From: an uncultured Coriobacteriaceae bacterium | GTDB taxonomy: Bacteria > Actinomycetota > Coriobacteriia > Coriobacteriales > UMGS124 | DNA length: 21,667 nt | Reading direction: 5' to 3' | NCBI GenBank assembly: GCA_900539345.1 | Contig: UQBS01000051.1 | Location: forward strand, 1-21,667 | In this document: piece by piece, positions 1-7,004 of the stretch | Numbering within the stretch: position 1 is the first letter of the stretch | How the letters are laid out: each line of letters opens with the position of its first letter | Notes under the pieces: generated by a model | The model's database searches: none | Told to the model about the DNA's origin: nothing | The model's input: the letters and a program-made list of their open reading frames with translations, nothing else | Translations under genes and position numbers: made by a program

Positions 1-659
1 TCAACGCGCTGACGGACCCGGGCAACTACGCCGTCAGCACCGTCGACGGCACCCTGACCGTGACCCCGGCCAGCATGGGCGACTTCATCCAGCTGACCAC
101 GACCGACGCCGAGAAGGCCTACGACGGCACGCCGCTGGCGGCTGGCGAGGCATGGATCGGCCTGGCAGATGGTGTGGACGCCGACCAGCTGCCCGAGGGC
201 TTCCTCGACCAGTTCGCGCTTGAGTACAGCGCGGACGGCACGACGTGGACAGCCGACCCCGCCGACATCACGGCGACGGACGTGGCCGACACCATGAGCG
301 CCGCGGGCGGCAACCCCGTGCAGGTGCGCGTGACTGCCGCGGGCGGCAACTTCGCCGACGAGCTGTCCGGCACCGAGGACGTCGCCGTCACCCCGCGGGC
401 CATCGAGGTCACGGCGGGCAGCGCGTCCAAGGTCTACGACGGCGCACCGCTGACGGACGACACGTGGTCCGTGACGTCCGAGAACGGGTTTGTCCAGCTT
501 GAGGGCAGCGAGCCCGAGGGCTTCGAGAGCGTCTTCATCGAGGGCTCCCAGACCCTGGTGGGCACCTCCGTCAACGCGATCGTCGGCTACGAGTTCAACG
601 CGCTGACGGACCCGGACAACTACGCCGTCAGCACCGTCCCTGGCACCTTGACCGTGACC
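1..659 (+). repeat. Tandem YDG/MBG-like module, 594-bp phase
   Basis: Bases 1-65 and 595-659 match at about 60 of 65 positions, exactly in phase (594 bp, 198 codons). Both encode a block beginning FNALTDP and ending LTVT. This indicates duplication of a whole module, with at least one more unit upstream of the window. Confidence 0.75.
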
Positions 660-2237
660 GACGGCACTGAGAACGATCCCGTTGACCCCGACCTCGTCGT
701 CGTGAAGGCGCATGAAGATGGTACCTACGGGCTGGGCGAGACGGTGGAGTTCACCATCACCGCCACCAACATCTACGATGACGCCCGCACCATGACGTTC
801 GTCGAGCAGGACGGCGTCGAGATTACCGGTCAGGCCGTGTTCGAGAACGTCGAGCCCGGCGCGACCGTGAGCACCACTGCACGTTACACCGTCACCGAGG
901 TCGATATCTTGGCCGGCGGCTTTACCAATACCGTCACCGTAAGCTTCGAGGGCGGTAAGGACTTCGAGGGCAACGACGACGTTGTCGTCGACGACCCCGA
1001 GACGCACCTCACCGTGACCAAGGTCACGACGAGCCAGCCTTTCGAGGGCAACGCGTATACGCTCGACGAGACCATTACGTACGAGGTCACCGTTACCAAC
1101 GACGGCAACCTGACCGTCGAGGGCGTCACGGTCATCGATGAGCTCGCCGGTGCGATTCTGGCTGATGGCGAGAGCGCTGAGGTTGGCACTCTGGCTCCCG
1201 GCGAGTCCGCGACGCTGCACTACAGTTATACCGTGACCGAGGCCGATGTGCTGGCTGGCAAGGTCATGAACGTTGCTACCGCCACCGGTACGTCCACCAA
1301 CCCCGACGACCCCGAGGTGCCCGTCGATCCTGGTACCACCGAGGATCCCGTCGAGACTCCGCGCCCGAGCCTCTTCGCGAGCAAGACGGCCTCCGATCCT
1401 GCTGACGGCAAGGCCTTCCAGCTCGGTGAGAAGATTGCCTACACCGTTGAGGTCATCAACAACGGCAACGTGACCATCACCGGCATTGTGGTTAGCGACA
1501 AGCTCGAGGGTGCGACCCTGGATGAGGGCCAGACCGACGAGGCCATCACTCTGGCTCCCGGCGATTCCGCGACGCTGCGCTACAGCTACACCGTGACCGA
1601 GGCCGACCTCGTTGCCGGCAATGTCACCAACGTCGCTACCGCTACCGGCACCGATCCCGAGGGCAACCCTGTGGAGACCGAGGCCACCACGACCGTGACG
1701 ACCGAGGAGGCTGTAAGCTCGCTCGACGTGGCGAAGACCATCGTGTCCACGCCCGCCGACGGCAAGGCCTACGCCGAGGGCGAGACCGTTAAGTTCGAGG
1801 TCACGGTTGCCAACACCGGCAACCAGACGCTCAAGAACGTCAAGGTCGTCGACAAGCTCGAGGGCGCCGTTTTGGCCCAGGGCGAAAGCGACCTGATCGA
1901 GAGCCTGGCACCCGGCGCATCCGCGACGCTGCACTACAGCTACACCATCACGGCTGACGACTTGGGCAAGGAGTTCAAGAACGTAGCAACCGCGACGGCT
2001 GAGGACGGCACCACGGACGAGGGCGAGACGCCGGTCATTCCGGTGGCGCCCAGGTCGCCTGAGCCCAACCCGGATCAGCCTCCGGCCCCCAAGCCCGAGC
2101 AGCCCAAGCCCGCCATCCCCAAGACCGCTGACGAGACTCCCAGCGGTATGATGGCGATGCTGGCAAACCTCGGCCTGGCTTCTCTGGCAGCAGGTCTGGC
2201 GTGCCTGATCGTCACCCCGCGCAGGCGCGACAACTAG
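1..2237 (+). CDS. Cell-wall-anchored repeat surface protein, 5' end outside window
   Basis: The reading frame is already open at base 3 (N-A-L-T-D-P), so the true start lies upstream. A GTG at 60 (residue 1 in the numbering here) is only an internal codon. The visible N-terminal part, to about residue 200, holds YDG/MBG-like units with KAYDGTPL and KVYDGAPL motifs. Four DUF11-like beta-sandwich repeats follow, at about residues 212-319, 317-435, 437-550 and 554-655. The last three share the block ATLxYSYT near their ends. A Pro/Lys-rich wall spanner precedes IPKTAD (686-691), a hydrophobic helix and the terminal charges RRRDN, which is the layout of a sortase substrate. Position 5 of the motif is Ala instead of the usual Gly. 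Such repeats are typical of adhesins, so a surface adhesion or stalk role is inferred. Ligand and sortase partner are unknown. Confidence 0.88.
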   Translation, partial: NALTDPGNYAVSTVDGTLTVTPASMGDFIQLTTTDAEKAYDGTPLAAGEAWIGLADGVDADQLPEGFLDQFALEYSADGTTWTADPADITATDVADTMSAAGGNPVQVRVTAAGGNFADELSGTEDVAVTPRAIEVTAGSASKVYDGAPLTDDTWSVTSENGFVQLEGSEPEGFESVFIEGSQTLVGTSVNAIVGYEFNALTDPDNYAVSTVPGTLTVTDGTENDPVDPDLVVVKAHEDGTYGLGETVEFTITATNIYDDARTMTFVEQDGVEITGQAVFENVEPGATVSTTARYTVTEVDILAGGFTNTVTVSFEGGKDFEGNDDVVVDDPETHLTVTKVTTSQPFEGNAYTLDETITYEVTVTNDGNLTVEGVTVIDELAGAILADGESAEVGTLAPGESATLHYSYTVTEADVLAGKVMNVATATGTSTNPDDPEVPVDPGTTEDPVETPRPSLFASKTASDPADGKAFQLGEKIAYTVEVINNGNVTITGIVVSDKLEGATLDEGQTDEAITLAPGDSATLRYSYTVTEADLVAGNVTNVATATGTDPEGNPVETEATTTVTTEEAVSSLDVAKTIVSTPADGKAYAEGETVKFEVTVANTGNQTLKNVKVVDKLEGAVLAQGESDLIESLAPGASATLHYSYTITADDLGKEFKNVATATAEDGTTDEGETPVIPVAPRSPEPNPDQPPAPKPEQPKPAIPKTADETPSGMMAMLANLGLASLAAGLACLIVTPRRRDN
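1008..2030 (+). repeat. Three DUF11-like repeats of about 350-360 bp
   Basis: Three consecutive units begin near 1008, 1368 and 1719. They encode similar segments: a K-T opening, then L-G/D-E-x-I/V, then L-A-P-G-x-S-A-T-L, then N-V-A-T-A-T. The DNA is also similar, for example around 1208, 1568 and 1923. A fourth, more divergent unit lies at about 693-1005. Confidence 0.75.
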
Positions 2238-2254
2238 CACGTGAGTAAGGCAAG

Positions 2255-2288
2255 GGGCACCCTGGCGCAAAGCCGGGGTGCCCGCTTG
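2255..2288 (+). terminator. Rho-independent-like terminator of the surface protein gene
   Basis: Arms 2255-2266 and 2272-2283 (GGGCACCC paired with GGGTGCCC plus four inner pairs, one of them a wobble) enclose a 5-nt loop. The hairpin lies 17 bases after the stop codon. The following T-tract is poor (GCTTGT), so termination may be weak. Confidence 0.6.
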
Positions 2289-2317
2289 TACGTCGAGGCC
2301 GAAAGGGGGCATCGATC

Positions 2318-2599
2318 ATGAGGGATGTGTACTGGCAGTTTCTAAAGGGGCTTTCGCGCGACGAGGCGATTGAGGTGCGCGACGCACTCGACTCGATGCT
2401 CTCCGGCTCGGACCCCTTTGAGGGCGATGGCTCGCGCAGTCCCACGTGCCCGCACTGCGGTTGCACGTTCGTCGTGCGCAAGGGCCGCGACCGCGCGGGT
2501 GCCCAGCGTTGGCTCTGCACTCAGTGTCACCGCACCTTTGGCCTCAAGGCCTGTTGCAAGGCGGGAAGCGCCGCCGCCGAGCCATGGGGTGCCCCGTGA
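2318..2599 (+). pseudogene. IS1595-family transposase remnant (zinc-ribbon N-terminus only)
   Basis: The 93-residue frame has a helical N-terminus (MRDVYWQFLKGLSRDEA) followed by a zinc ribbon: CPHCG, then R-K-G-R-D, then G-A-Q-R-W-L-C-T-Q-C-x-R-T-F. This is the arrangement at the start of IS1595-type transposases. Family members continue for roughly 200 or more residues with a DDE catalytic domain. Here the frame ends 20 codons after the ribbon in unrelated sequence (KACCKAGSAAAE), and none of the adjacent short frames resembles a DDE domain. A purine-rich stretch AAAGGGGG lies 9 bases before the ATG, so a short zinc-ribbon protein could still be made. I read it as a decayed insertion sequence. 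A small DNA-binding protein derived from it is the alternative. Confidence 0.65.
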
Positions 2600-2630
2600 C
2601 TGTCCGGCCATCCTCGCCTTTCGGCATGAA

Positions 2631-2668
2631 GAACGCCCCCGAGTCCGTAGCTGGGCTCGGGGGCGTTC
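2631..2668 (+). terminator. Strong GC-rich hairpin, possible terminator
   Basis: Thirteen-base perfect arms, GAACGCCCCCGAG (2631-2643) and its complement (2656-2668), can extend inward by wobble pairs to a tiny loop. No real T-tract follows on either strand. It may terminate readthrough from the upstream remnant, or be an end structure of the decayed element. Confidence 0.4.
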
Positions 2669-2669
2669 T

Positions 2670-2715
2670 CTATCATACGTGTTACTAACGCATATGTTAC
2701 TAACACGTATGATAG
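2670..2715. repeat. 46-bp near-perfect palindrome with internal direct repeats
   Basis: The arms 2670-2689 and 2696-2715 are complementary at 19 of 20 positions around a 6-base centre, GCATAT. The 9-mer GTTACTAAC occurs twice in direct orientation (2681-2689 and 2696-2704). The element is AT-richer than its surroundings and starts two bases after the preceding hairpin. It could be a protein-binding site, a cruciform-forming sequence or the tip of a mobile element. Confidence 0.75.
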
Positions 2716-2806
2716 CAGGTTATGGTTGAGTGTCGAATGTCGATGATGTATGGGAGGGAATTCGTCGCGCCCTTGATACGCGGGCATAAGGGTTTGGGCC
2801 CTTGAG
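2716..2806. other. Intergenic stretch without recognised features
   Basis: No convincing gene, promoter or RNA was seen between the palindrome and the pot operon terminator. Together with the two structures before it and the terminator after it, it makes up the roughly 310-base gap between the IS remnant and potD. Confidence 0.5.
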
Positions 2807-2857
2807 ACTAAAAAGCCCCCTCGAACCTGTCGGGATGCCGTAGGTTCGAGGGGGCTT
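2807..2857 (-). terminator. Rho-independent terminator of the pot operon
   Basis: Fifteen-base perfect arms (2814-2828 and 2842-2856) enclose a 13-base loop. Read on the minus strand, the hairpin is followed by CTTTTTAG, a U-tract. It lies about 55 bases past the potD stop codon. Confidence 0.85.
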
Positions 2858-2910
2858 AGGGGTGCTTGTGGGTGGAGGCGTCGCTGCTTCGCGGCGTTGT
2901 TTAGCCAGCC

Positions 2911-4011
2911 TTAGTCGGCTGCGAGAATCTGGTTATATGCGTCGGTGTAGAGCTTTTCCACGTCGGCGTCGAGGCTGTTGAAGACCTCGCAGCGGTTGAT
3001 GAGCTCCTGGTCGGGGAACACGCCGGGATCCTCAGCGATCTCGGGCTCGATTTCCTTGAGCGCCTCGGTGTTGGGCGTGGCGTACCAGATGTACTCGAAG
3101 TTCTTGAGGGCGATGTCGGGGCGGCACATGAAGTCAATCCACTTCTCGGCGTTGGCCTTGTTCTCAGCGTTGGCCGGGATGACCCAGGAGTCGACCCACA
3201 CGTTGGAGCCCTCGTCGGGCACCACGTAGGCAAGGTCGGGGTTCTCCTCCTTGCAGTAGAGGTACTCGCCGGAGTAGATGCAGCCCAGGATGGCCTCGCC
3301 GCCGATCATCTTGTCGCGCACCTGGTCGATGACGTAGGCCTGCACGAGAGGCTTCTGCTCGATGAGCAGGTCGCGGGCCTCGGCGATCTGGTCGGCATCG
3401 GTGGTGTTGAGCGAGTAGCCGAGCTTCTTGAGGCCCACGGCGAGAAGGTCGCGCACCGACTTCTGCATGAGGATCTCGCCCTTGTACTGCTCGTCCCACA
3501 GCACATCCCAGCTGGTGGGAGGCTCGACCACGCGCTTCGTATCGTACAGGATGCCCATGGTGCCCCAGGTGTAGGGCACGCTGAACTTGTTCTCAGGGTC
3601 GAACTGCTTGGACGTCTCGATCTGAGCGGCGGCGATGTTCTTGTAGTTGGGGATGTTGTCGAAGTTGATCTCGGCAAGGAGGCCGTTCTTGCGCATCTTG
3701 TCGATCATGTAGTCGCTGGGGCACACCACGTCGTAGACGGTCTGGCCCTGCTCGATGATGGGGTACATGATCTCGTTGGTCTCAAAGGTGTCGTAGACGA
3801 CCTTGATGCCGGTCTCCTCCTCAAACAGGGAGACGACGTCTTCGTCGATGTACTCGCCCCAGTTGTACACGTAGAGCTCGCCGGAATCGGCCTTGGTGGA
3901 GTCGCCGTCGGTGGAGCTGTTGTCGGCACCGCAGCCGGAAAGGCCGGCGATAGCAGCGGTACCAGCGAGTGCGGCGCCTGCCGCCATGAACTGCCTACGA
4001 GAAATAGCCAT
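2911..4011 (-). CDS. potD: Spermidine/putrescine ABC transporter, substrate-binding lipoprotein
   Basis: PotD captures polyamines outside the membrane and delivers them to PotB/PotC. The 366-residue protein starts with the twin-arginine motif SRRQFM (4-9), a hydrophobic stretch and the lipobox LSGC with the lipidated Cys at 27. It therefore looks like a Tat-routed lipoprotein. The mature part opens with LYVYNWGEYIDEDV, the hallmark start of PotD-type type-2 periplasmic-binding proteins. Typical family motifs follow, including PSDYMIDKM, VPYTWGTMGILYD and VDSWVIPANAENK. Length is normal for the family. The start is supported by AAGGAG seven bases upstream, which overlaps the potC stop codon. 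It is the last gene of potABCD. Whether putrescine, spermidine or another cation is preferred cannot be read reliably. Confidence 0.95.
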   Translation of the reverse strand: MAISRRQFMAAGAALAGTAAIAGLSGCGADNSSTDGDSTKADSGELYVYNWGEYIDEDVVSLFEEETGIKVVYDTFETNEIMYPIIEQGQTVYDVVCPSDYMIDKMRKNGLLAEINFDNIPNYKNIAAAQIETSKQFDPENKFSVPYTWGTMGILYDTKRVVEPPTSWDVLWDEQYKGEILMQKSVRDLLAVGLKKLGYSLNTTDADQIAEARDLLIEQKPLVQAYVIDQVRDKMIGGEAILGCIYSGEYLYCKEENPDLAYVVPDEGSNVWVDSWVIPANAENKANAEKWIDFMCRPDIALKNFEYIWYATPNTEALKEIEPEIAEDPGVFPDQELINRCEVFNSLDADVEKLYTDAYNQILAAD

Positions 4012-4022
4012 AGTTGTTCTCC

Positions 4023-4853
4023 TTACGCGATTTCGTTGGTGGGGTCGGCCTTGAGCGCCTTGCGCTCCTTGCGCTTGATAGCTTGCTTTTCAATCCAGCC
4101 GGGGGCGAAGTTCTGCACAAGCAGCACCACGAGCACCACGACGAAGATGAGGGTGGACAGGGCGTACATGCTCGGCACGATGCCGCGACGCACCTGCGTG
4201 TAGATGAGGGTGGAGAGCGTGTCGACGCCGCGGCCGCGCACGAAGTAGCTGATGACGAAGTCGTCGAGGCTCATCGTGAACGACAGCAGGAAGCCCGCCA
4301 CAATGCCCGGCATGAGCTCGGGCAGCACGACCTTCATGAAGGCCTTGAAGGGGCTCGCGCCCAAATCCTGCGCCGCCTCGTAGGTGCCTGCCGAGGCCGT
4401 CTTGATGCGCGGCATGATGGACAGGATGACGTAGGGGATGCAAAAGGCGATGTGTGCCACCAGGATTGAGCCGTAGCCCAGCGAGATGCCGAAGGCGCCG
4501 AAGCAGATCATGAGCGAAAGGCCCGTGACGATGTCGGCGTTGAGCATCGGGATATTGTTGAGCGTGAGCCAGAACGTCCTGGTGGAGCGGCGCATTGCCT
4601 GGATGCCGATGCAGGCAAGAAGGCCGATGATCGTGGCGACCACCGAGGCGATGAGCGCGATGGTGAGCGAGTTGTAGAGCGCGCCCATGATCTTGGGCGA
4701 GTCGAACATCTGCGCGTACCAGTCGAGCGTGAAGCCACCCCATACCGCGCGGCTCTTGGAGGAGTTGAAGCTCAGCACCATGAGCGTGACGATGGGGGCG
4801 TACAGGAAGAGCAGGATGAGGCCCAGGTAAAGCTTGGAGCCGAACTTCTTCAT
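4023..4853 (-). CDS. potC: Spermidine/putrescine ABC transporter permease PotC
   Basis: This 276-residue inner-membrane permease has about six hydrophobic segments. The cytoplasmic EAA loop (YEAAQDLGASPFKAF, about 158-172, ending LPELMPGI) docks onto the ATPase PotA. The N-terminus (MKKFGSKLYLG, then LFLYAPIVTLMVLSFN) and the motif DDFVISYF are typical of PotC. The start codon is one base past the potB stop (TAGCATG on the coding strand), with AAGGTGG just upstream, so translation is probably coupled. The stop lies 11 bases before the potD start. With PotB it forms the translocation channel. Confidence 0.95.
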   Translation of the reverse strand: MKKFGSKLYLGLILLFLYAPIVTLMVLSFNSSKSRAVWGGFTLDWYAQMFDSPKIMGALYNSLTIALIASVVATIIGLLACIGIQAMRRSTRTFWLTLNNIPMLNADIVTGLSLMICFGAFGISLGYGSILVAHIAFCIPYVILSIMPRIKTASAGTYEAAQDLGASPFKAFMKVVLPELMPGIVAGFLLSFTMSLDDFVISYFVRGRGVDTLSTLIYTQVRRGIVPSMYALSTLIFVVVLVVLLVQNFAPGWIEKQAIKRKERKALKADPTNEIA

Positions 4854-4854
4854 G

Positions 4855-5766
4855 CTAGGCCACCTTCCTGCTCGCCATGTCCGACTTGTCGAAGGCGTTC
4901 ATGATGGCCATGCTCGCCAGCACGAACACCATGAGCACGATGGACAGGCCCGCGCCGGTGTTCCAGTCATAGCTGACCGTGAACTGCTGCTCGATGAGGT
5001 TGCCGATGAGGGCCACCTTGCCGCCGCCCAGGATGTCGCTGACCACGAAGGTGGTGAGCGAGGGCACGAACACCATGGTGATGCCGCTCACGATGCCTGC
5101 GACGCTCTGGGGAATGAGCACGTGGCGCAGCGTGGCCCAGAAGTTCGCGCCCAGGTCGTGCGAGGCGTCGATGATGTCGTCGTCAATCTTGGCGAGGGCG
5201 TTGTACAGGGGTAGCACCATGAAGGGCAGGTAGTTGTACACCATGCCGAGCACGACGGCTGCAGGCGTGTTGATGATGCTGATGCCGGGAAGCCCCAGCA
5301 CGCCGAGCAGGCCGTTGATGACGCCTTCCTTCTCAAGCAGCGACTGCCAGGCAATGGTGCGCAAAAGCGAGTTCATCCACATGGGGAGCACGAAGATGAA
5401 CACGATGGCGCCGGCCGAGCCGTGCTTCATGCCGCGCAGGATGAGCGCCAGTGGGTAGGCCAGCAGGAGGCACACCACAGTGGCCACCACCGACAGCTCG
5501 AGTGCAAGCACGAGCGCCTTGAAGTAGATGGGGTTGGTGATGGCCATCACGTTGTCGAACGTGAAGTTGCCGGCCTTGTCGGTGAAGCCGCGGCTGAACA
5601 TGAGCGCGAGCGGCACCACGGTGAAGATGATGATCCATGCCATGAAGGGGCCCGCCAGAAGCTCGCGCACGAGGCGCGACTTCGAGACGCGGGGACGCAC
5701 GGGGCAGGCGAGCGCCGCCGTAGACCCTTCGCCGGCTGGAGGCTCCTTTTTGTCGAGGCTACTCAT
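4855..5766 (-). CDS. potB: Spermidine/putrescine ABC transporter permease PotB
   Basis: This 303-residue permease is the partner of PotC. A charged cytoplasmic N-terminus of about 40 residues precedes six predicted membrane segments. The EAA-type loop reads IDASHDLGANFWATL (about 199-213), followed by the LIPQSVAGI tail typical of PotB. The conserved segment LPMWMNSLLRTIAW (127-140) also fits PotB. The start codon overlaps the potA stop by 8 bases and is preceded by GAGGAGG inside potA, indicating translational coupling. Confidence 0.95.
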   Translation of the reverse strand: MSSLDKKEPPAGEGSTAALACPVRPRVSKSRLVRELLAGPFMAWIIIFTVVPLALMFSRGFTDKAGNFTFDNVMAITNPIYFKALVLALELSVVATVVCLLLAYPLALILRGMKHGSAGAIVFIFVLPMWMNSLLRTIAWQSLLEKEGVINGLLGVLGLPGISIINTPAAVVLGMVYNYLPFMVLPLYNALAKIDDDIIDASHDLGANFWATLRHVLIPQSVAGIVSGITMVFVPSLTTFVVSDILGGGKVALIGNLIEQQFTVSYDWNTGAGLSIVLMVFVLASMAIMNAFDKSDMASRKVA

Positions 5767-6829
5767 TGATGAGGGCCTCCTCGTCCTCGGTCTGAGGCTT
5801 GTGCATGACCTGGATGTTCTCAGGACGCACGTAGATGCCGACCTCGGTGCCCACGGGCGTCATGTTGGTGGACTGCACGAGCCAGGTGAAGCCGCCGGCT
5901 TCCACCTCCATCTCCCAGTGCACGCCCTTGAAGATGATGTGGCTCACGACGCCCTTGATGATGCCGCGCTCGGGCTCGACGTACTCCACGTCCTCGGGGC
6001 GGATGACGACGTCGACCGGGCGGTTGGTGCCGAAGCCGGTGTCGATGCACTCCCAGCGCGCGCCGCACAGGGCAACCTGCTTGTCCTGCAGCATGACGGC
6101 GTCGATGATGTTGGAGTCGCCCACGAAGCCGGCCACGAACGCGTTGGTGGGCTCGTTGTAGATGTCCTGGGGGGTGCCCATCTGCTGGATGCGGCCCTGG
6201 TTCATGACCACGACCGTGTCGGACATGGTGAGGGCCTCCTCCTGGTCGTGCGTGACGAAGATGAAGGAGATGCCCAGCTCGTTCTTGAGGCGGATGAGCT
6301 CGTACTGCATGTCTTGACGCAGCTTGAGGTCGAGTGCGGAGAGCGGTTCGTCAAGCAGAAGGGCGCGAGGCTCGTTGACGATGGCGCGCGCGATGGCGAC
6401 GCGCTGCTGCTGGCCGCCCGACAGGGAGTTGGGCATGCGGGAGCCAAACCCGTCGAGATCGACGAGCTTGAGCGCGTAATCCACTTTGTCGGCGATGTAT
6501 TTCTTACTCTTCTTCGAGATCTTGAGGCCAAAGGCGATGTTCTCGGCCACGGTCATGTGGCTGAAGAGCGAGTATTTCTGGAAGACGGTGTTGAGCGGGC
6601 GCTTGTGGGCGGGCAGCGACGTGATGTCTTTGCCTTCGAAGAGAATCTTGCCCGCGTCGGGTTGCTCAAAACCCGCGATGCAACGCAAAAGCGTTGTCTT
6701 GCCGCAGCCTGATGGGCCCAGCAAGGTGACGAACTCGTTTTGCTTGATGGATAGGTTGTAGTCGTTGAGAATGGTGTTGCCGTCGAACTCCTTGCAGATG
6801 CCTACAAGGTCTACCAGTGGAACTTCCAA
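5759..6829 (-). CDS. potA: Spermidine/putrescine ABC transporter ATPase PotA
   Basis: PotA hydrolyses ATP to drive polyamine import. Over 356 residues it shows Walker A GPSGCGKTT (38-46), Q-loop FQ (83-84), signature LSGGQ (136-140), Walker B LLLDEP (157-162), D-loop ALD (165-167) and switch His in VTHD (192-195). A C-terminal TOBE-type regulatory domain follows (about 235-345, with VVIRPEDVEYVEPE). The start is a TTG at 6829: AGGAG lies six bases upstream, and no ATG or GTG fits better. It is the first gene of the operon, driven by the promoter at 6878-6906. The charged C-terminus (TEDEEALINE) overlaps the potB start. Confidence 0.95.
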   Translation of the reverse strand: MEVPLVDLVGICKEFDGNTILNDYNLSIKQNEFVTLLGPSGCGKTTLLRCIAGFEQPDAGKILFEGKDITSLPAHKRPLNTVFQKYSLFSHMTVAENIAFGLKISKKSKKYIADKVDYALKLVDLDGFGSRMPNSLSGGQQQRVAIARAIVNEPRALLLDEPLSALDLKLRQDMQYELIRLKNELGISFIFVTHDQEEALTMSDTVVVMNQGRIQQMGTPQDIYNEPTNAFVAGFVGDSNIIDAVMLQDKQVALCGARWECIDTGFGTNRPVDVVIRPEDVEYVEPERGIIKGVVSHIIFKGVHWEMEVEAGGFTWLVQSTNMTPVGTEVGIYVRPENIQVMHKPQTEDEEALINE

Positions 6830-6877
6830 CTCTCACTCCTCTCGGCCGAGCTTATCGGGAACAATGCGCAACCGCTT

Positions 6878-6906
6878 ATTGTAGGGGTATTGGAGGCTAA
6901 ACCCAA
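6878..6906 (-). promoter_or_regulatory. Candidate sigma-70-type promoter of potABCD
   Basis: On the minus strand, TTGGGT (6901-6906) and TACAAT (6878-6883) are separated by 17 bases. The -10 box matches consensus at 5 of 6 positions and the -35 box at 3 of 6. The start would fall about 40 bases before the potA TTG. A TTGACC box at 6916-6921 has no matching -10 at standard spacing. Confidence 0.5.
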
Positions 6907-6937
6907 CAGGGAGACGGTCAAATTTTCGTCACCTCAA

Positions 6938-6970
6938 AGAAAGAAAAGACGCCCCCGAAGGAGCGTCTTT
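6938..6970 (-). terminator. Rho-independent terminator of the chaperone-like lipoprotein gene
   Basis: Arms 6945-6952 and 6963-6970 (AAAGACGC and complement) enclose a 10-base loop. On the minus strand they are followed by TCTTTCTTT, a T-rich tail. The hairpin lies 34 bases after the gene's stop codon and upstream of the pot promoter, so it insulates the two units. Confidence 0.75.
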
Positions 6971-7004
6971 CAAGAGGGGCATATGGGCCGCGTGAGGGCG
7001 GTTT

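Noticed and set aside
5528..6712. Plus-strand open frame of 394 codons opposite potB and potA
   Set aside because: It runs antisense to two well-defined pot genes and has no motif or ribosome site.
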